NCBI GenBank assembly: GCA_035289625.1
Contig: DATDWP010000023.1
Span: 1 to 23,940, forward strand
DNA: 23,940 nt
Direction: 5' to 3'
DNA from: UBA10205 sp035289625
GTDB taxonomy: Archaea; Iainarchaeota; Iainarchaeia; Iainarchaeales; Iainarchaeaceae
How positions within the stretch are numbered: position 1 is the stretch's first letter; each line of letters opens with the position of its first letter. The position numbers were made by a program, and so were the translations under genes. Below the pieces are notes generated by a model that worked only from the letters and a program-made list of their open reading frames with translations, was not told where the DNA came from and did no database searches. Shown here in pieces: positions 21,272 to 23,940 of the stretch.

Positions 21272-21287
21272 AAATGCCTTCGCATTT
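21272..21287 (-). other. Short hairpin abutting the ferredoxin stop codon
   Basis: AAATGC and GCATTT pair (6 bp) around a 4-nt loop directly after the TAG at 21288-21290. It may be a 3'-end signal of the ferredoxin mRNA. Confidence 0.35.
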
Positions 21288-21533
21288 CTAGTCACTGATT
21301 TTTTTTACAAATATGCAAGGGACCGGGCAGGCGTCTGCTGCTTCTTGGTTTTGTTTCATTTTTGAATCATCGACTTCTTTAAATTCCTGCGTGCCGTGCT
21401 CGCCTTGCTCTTTTCCGGAATCAATCAAATGTGATTTGTCCCCTTCCATTACCCAATCATCCGGGTTTATTGCAGCGCACGCTCCGCACCCAATGCAGAT
21501 TTCTTTGTGGTGCTCTATTTTGAATCTTGCCAT
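21288..21533 (-). CDS. Single-cluster ferredoxin ([4Fe-4S] or [3Fe-4S])
   Basis: The protein is 81 aa with cluster motif CIGCGACAAINPDDW (C13, C16, C19) and the fourth ligand C69 in the C-terminal ACPVPCIF motif. That is the layout of monocluster archaeal ferredoxins; the family's second-cluster cysteines are absent, leaving only the extra C73. The middle insertion (about 28-62) is rich in Asp, Glu, Lys and Gln. It carries low-potential electrons between oxidoreductases in the cytosol. ATG 21533 has no clear SD; a TAATAATC element about 20 nt upstream hints at a leaderless mRNA. No partner oxidoreductase is in the window. Confidence 0.9.
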   Translation of the reverse strand: MARFKIEHHKEICIGCGACAAINPDDWVMEGDKSHLIDSGKEQGEHGTQEFKEVDDSKMKQNQEAADACPVPCIFVKKISD

Positions 21534-21628
21534 ATAAAAAGCCTTGTTTGATTATTAGGGTGGGGGGCTTTATTAAGGTTTAGGGTTTATGAACTATTCC
21601 AATTTTTTTAACTTAAAAATACATCAGC

Positions 21629-22201
21629 TTACTTGCTGGCCTGGTCTTCTTCGAGTGTGCAGGGCTCCCCTACTGAGCAGCTCTCATCTGGCAGTTCAAA
21701 TCCTTCCGGGGGCTCGCATTTTTCTGAATAGATGCACGATTGGTCTGTGAGGATATTGATATCCTGGGCGCTTGCGATCGGCCCATAGAGAATAAGTATT
21801 TTGTCAAGGTCTTTTGGTTTGTGTTCTTGGAACTGTTCACTTCTAACTCCGTTCACATACATTTGCAATGTTCCATTTTCTCCACTGCAAAAGGTATCGC
21901 TTCCGGTATCGATGCAATCTTTGCTAAGTACCATTCCAATGCTTGTGAAAAAATCCCCAAGTGTTGCCTTCTTGTCGTGGAAGTGGATTACATTTGGGTT
22001 GAAATCGTGCATATGTACGTTCTCTGAGAGTGGCCTATACGGCGAGCTCATGTATTGCACTTTGTTAAAATCAAATAACTCTCCTTCAATTATCATTTTG
22101 AAATCCGTATGAGCGTGGTACTCTTCGGTTTTCCCAGTGCACCCTAGCAGAAATATAAGTATGGCACAGAGTGAAATCAGAAGGAAAAGTTGCTTTTGCA
22201 T
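21629..22201 (-). CDS. Histidine-rich lipoprotein, probable metal binder, function unknown
   Basis: The protein is 190 aa. The N-terminal lipoprotein signal ends in lipobox LLGC (Cys21). The mature domain has three His-x-His pairs: EYHAHTD (29, 31), NVHMHD (63, 65) and VIHFHDKKATLGDFFTSIGM (73, 75), spaced like a metal site. Cysteine-containing segments follow (KDCIDTGSDTFC) and a Pro/Glu/Cys tail (CEPPEGFELPDESC). The 'HxHxDF..I.G...DF....Y' plus 'VHxHD....VIHxHxxxxTLGDFF' pattern recurs in secreted archaeal and bacterial proteins of unknown role. Copper or zinc binding is my inference. The start is 29 nt from a TATA-like element shared with the divergent MgtE gene, so the leader is very short. 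Confidence 0.8.
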   Translation of the reverse strand: MQKQLFLLISLCAILIFLLGCTGKTEEYHAHTDFKMIIEGELFDFNKVQYMSSPYRPLSENVHMHDFNPNVIHFHDKKATLGDFFTSIGMVLSKDCIDTGSDTFCSGENGTLQMYVNGVRSEQFQEHKPKDLDKILILYGPIASAQDINILTDQSCIYSEKCEPPEGFELPDESCSVGEPCTLEEDQASK

Positions 22202-22223
22202 TACTTAAAATTGGACAAAAACT

Positions 22224-22233
22224 CATTTATACC
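22224..22233. promoter_or_regulatory. Shared TATA element between two divergent near-leaderless genes
   Basis: CATTTATACC reads GGTATAAATG on the other strand. Its centre is 25 nt from ATG 22254 (plus) and 29 nt from ATG 22201 (minus). Only 52 bp separate the two start codons, so one TATA-like site may serve both directions. Confidence 0.45.
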
Positions 22234-22253
22234 TAAGTGTTGTTGTTGTTTTC

Positions 22254-22796
22254 ATGCATATTTTTGATAATAATTTCCGTGAGATCTTCATCTCGCAGAT
22301 TGTTTCAATGGCAGTAGGAATGCTTGCCGGTTTTGTTCTTGCATTCTATACAGGCAATTTGCTTTTGCTCCCGGGGCTTTTGATAGTGCTTCCGGGGTTT
22401 TTGGAGTTGCGCGGGGCAATTAGCGGTGCATTTTCCTCAAGGCTCTCTTCTGGGCTTTTTCTTGGGGTGATAAGTGCAAAGACTTTCAACACGCGCCTCA
22501 TTAGAAGCAATCTTGTTGCCTCTTTTGTTCTTGCAATTGTTGCTTCTTTTGTGCTAGGTTTAATTGCCTGCGCCTTCACTTATCTTCTTAGTGGGATTTT
22601 TTTTGTAAAATTGATTTTGATAGCTGTTGTTGCTGGGGTAATTGCAAATTTTATTGAAATCCCGCTTGCGCTCTTTAGTACCTTTTATCTTTTTAGAAAA
22701 GGCCACGACCCGAATAATATTATGGGGCCATTTATTCTTTCCACGGGAGATTTAGTCAGTATAATTTCTCTTGCAATTGCAATGGTGGTAATTTGA
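22254..22796 (+). CDS. MgtE-type divalent-cation transporter, first half
   Basis: The protein is 180 aa and nearly all membrane helices (about five). It has the MgtE integral-membrane signature in LIVLPGFLELRGAISGAFSS and RLSSGLFLGVI (the family's 'P...GN.G.Q....R' region), and the second conserved block GPFILSTGDLVSIISLAIAM, with an acidic pore residue in TGDLVS. The cytosolic N and CBS regulatory domains of bacterial MgtE are absent. A leaderless start is predicted from the shared TATA element 25 nt upstream. The stop overlaps the TTG of the next gene by 4 bases, so the two halves are translated together and probably assemble as one transporter. Confidence 0.85.
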   Translation: MHIFDNNFREIFISQIVSMAVGMLAGFVLAFYTGNLLLLPGLLIVLPGFLELRGAISGAFSSRLSSGLFLGVISAKTFNTRLIRSNLVASFVLAIVASFVLGLIACAFTYLLSGIFFVKLILIAVVAGVIANFIEIPLALFSTFYLFRKGHDPNNIMGPFILSTGDLVSIISLAIAMVVI

Positions 22797-23482
22797 ATAA
22801 GCAGGTTCCTCACCATGTTGAGAAGGCAATGCGTTTTGAATACCCCCACCTTGCAGAGCATGCTAAGAAAAAACATCCGATTTCACACAAAACAATTTTT
22901 TACATGAAAGAGTACGGGCCACATAGCCATATTATTTCAACAATTGTTTTGCAAAGCCTCAAGGTATTGCTCTTTGCAGTGCTGATTAGTTCATTTGGCG
23001 GGCTTGCCCTTGAGAGGGTGAAGGAAACTGTGCTTTCAATTCTGCCCTTTGTAATTTTGCTTCCCGCGCTAAATGATATGGCAGGGGATTTTGGCAGTGT
23101 TGTAGCTTCGAGGTTTTCGGCAATGCTCTATGAGGGCAAGATTGTCGGGAAGTGGATGAATAATAAAGAACTCAATACGCTCTTGTTCCAGCTTATTGTT
23201 GTAGGTGTTGTAGTTTCGATGCTAGCCGCAATCGGAGCCGTAATTATTTCACAGTTGCATGGCATTGCAATTTCGCCGCAGGATGCTCTTAAGGTTGTGG
23301 GGATTACAATAATTGATATTGTGGTGCTTGTAATGTTAATATTTTTGGCATCAATTATTGCGGGGATTTATTTTTTCAAAAGGCAAGAGGACCCGAACAA
23401 TTTCTTAATTCCGATTGTCACATCAATTGCCGATGTTGCAAATATTTTCGTGCTCTGCGCGCTCGTGCTTTTTTTCTTTTAG
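22793..23482 (+). CDS. MgtE-type divalent-cation transporter, second half
   Basis: The protein is 229 aa. A His/Lys-rich cytosolic N-terminal segment of about 50 residues (MNKQVPHHVEKAMRFEYPHL) is followed by about five membrane helices. MgtE-type signatures are VILLPALNDMAGDFGSVVAS and RFSAML for the first pore helix, and LIPIVTSIADVANIFVLCAL with an Asp in SIADVAN for the last. Start TTG 22793 overlaps the preceding TGA and has GGTGGT about 3 nt upstream; ATG 22829 would remove the first 12 residues. With its partner it likely moves Mg2+ or another divalent cation. The His-rich N-terminus could be a metal-sensing region (inference). Confidence 0.85.
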   Translation: MNKQVPHHVEKAMRFEYPHLAEHAKKKHPISHKTIFYMKEYGPHSHIISTIVLQSLKVLLFAVLISSFGGLALERVKETVLSILPFVILLPALNDMAGDFGSVVASRFSAMLYEGKIVGKWMNNKELNTLLFQLIVVGVVVSMLAAIGAVIISQLHGIAISPQDALKVVGITIIDIVVLVMLIFLASIIAGIYFFKRQEDPNNFLIPIVTSIADVANIFVLCALVLFFF

Positions 23483-23562
23483 GAAAAACTACTGGCAAAT
23501 GCAAAATTTGGCCTCTAAGTCAACTTTTTACCAAATTAGTTAAGGGTCACTTTTTGAGGCAA

Positions 23563-23573
23563 TTTTATATATT
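23563..23573 (+). promoter_or_regulatory. TATA box of the 23596 gene
   Basis: TTTTATATATT lies about 28 nt before ATG 23596, so the leader is a few bases at most. Confidence 0.45.
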
Positions 23574-23595
23574 AGAAAGAGGTTTTTGATGTGAA

Positions 23596-23940
23596 ATGAG
23601 AAAATTCATGGCACTTTTTGCAGCAATAATTTTCCTTGCCTTCTTCATGCAGGCAGCAGTAGCTGAAAATTTTTATGTTTCCAAAATCGGTAATAACTCC
23701 GATGGCCTTTCATGGGCAAGCGCGTGGAATGAAATGAACCAAATTAATTGGAATAGTATTAACCCAGGGGATACCATCTGGCTTGCAGCAGGCACATACA
23801 CTACATCTTTAAGTCCACGAGCAAGCGGCACAACTGGAAACCTTATTTACATAAAGCGTGTGCTCTCAACTGATACGGCTCCTGTGAATTCACCAGGGTG
23901 GAGCAGTTCTTTTGATTCCCAGGTGATTATAGCGCCCCAA
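23596..23940 (+). CDS. Secreted right-handed beta-helix-like protein, N-terminal 115 aa, cut by right edge
   Basis: The frame is open from ATG 23596 to the window end. Residues 1-22 are a signal peptide (MRKFMALFAAIIFLAFFMQA, cleavage near AVA-EN). The mature start FYVSKIGNNSDGLSWASAWN, followed by INPGDTIWLAAGTYTTSL, is the classic opening of pectin-lyase-like/parallel beta-helix surface proteins ('YVSxxGxDxxDGxSWxxAW...GDTIxxxxGTY'). Such proteins are often cell-surface adhesins or polysaccharide-interacting enzymes; the active face lies outside the window. A TATA-like TTTTATATATT about 28 nt upstream predicts a very short leader. Confidence 0.75.
   Translation, partial: MRKFMALFAAIIFLAFFMQAAVAENFYVSKIGNNSDGLSWASAWNEMNQINWNSINPGDTIWLAAGTYTTSLSPRASGTTGNLIYIKRVLSTDTAPVNSPGWSSSFDSQVIIAPQ

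Noticed and set aside
1..23940. CRISPR array, insertion sequence, integrase or prophage genes
   Set aside because: None seen: no regularly spaced repeats longer than the 13-mer pair at 8655/8707, no transposase or recombinase motifs, and no terminal inverted repeats.

Overview
The window looks like a piece of an AT-rich archaeal chromosome, probably from a small-genome lineage of the DPANN type. The lineage is an inference; no 16S gene is present. Archaeal markers are a Sec61-beta/SecG subunit, deoxyhypusine synthase, a group II chaperonin (thermosome), an archaeal-type isoleucyl-tRNA synthetase, an AbrB-PhoU fusion regulator, a COG2112-like kinase and archaeal TATA boxes. At least eight genes have a TATA-like box centred about 23-29 nt before the start codon (leaderless or nearly so). 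Most others carry a GGAGG, GGTG or GTGA Shine-Dalgarno (SD) site.

Layout. 1-1900: end of a gene running off the left edge (minus), a one-TM protein, and a RelE-type toxin with its DUF2683-like antitoxin and a dyad operator. 2059-3232: a Sec61-beta gene too short for ordinary ORF calling, followed by deoxyhypusine synthase. 3242-4433: a winged-helix regulator, a small conserved archaeal protein and a SET-domain methyltransferase downstream of ileS. 4444-7563 (minus): ileS, a tRNA-Ile with the rare archaeal anticodon UAU, and a 62-nt foldable RNA just 5' of the tRNA. 7663-10379 (minus): OB-fold ssDNA-binding protein, P-loop kinase, and thermosome with a 3' region of tandem hairpin units and an intrinsic-like terminator.

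10704-12697 (plus): a secreted coiled-coil protein overlapping a small acidic lipoprotein, a palindromic terminator, and a small membrane peptide. 12778-16206: AbrB-PhoU regulator (minus), a G-rich intergenic stretch, a small Ser/Thr-kinase-like protein, a histone-fold protein with acidic and coiled-coil tails (minus), and an unrecognised 298-aa protein. 16245-19906: CobO-like corrinoid adenosyltransferase, a large beta-propeller lipoprotein (minus) and an endonuclease IV-like TIM barrel. 20062-23940: SIMPL-domain protein, a coding-like remnant without a start, a ferredoxin and a His-rich lipoprotein (both minus), a split MgtE-type transporter in two overlapping genes, and the start of a secreted beta-helix-like protein cut by the right edge.

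Most genes are housekeeping (translation, protein folding, DNA maintenance, protein export) mixed with short envelope-protein operons. I do not see a CRISPR array, insertion sequence, integrase or prophage. The least explained parts are the structured RNA before the tRNA, the duplicated hairpin units after the thermosome, the histone-fold protein, the coiled-coil/lipoprotein pair, and the G-rich SD-AUG-UAA leader at about 13.95-14.07 kb.
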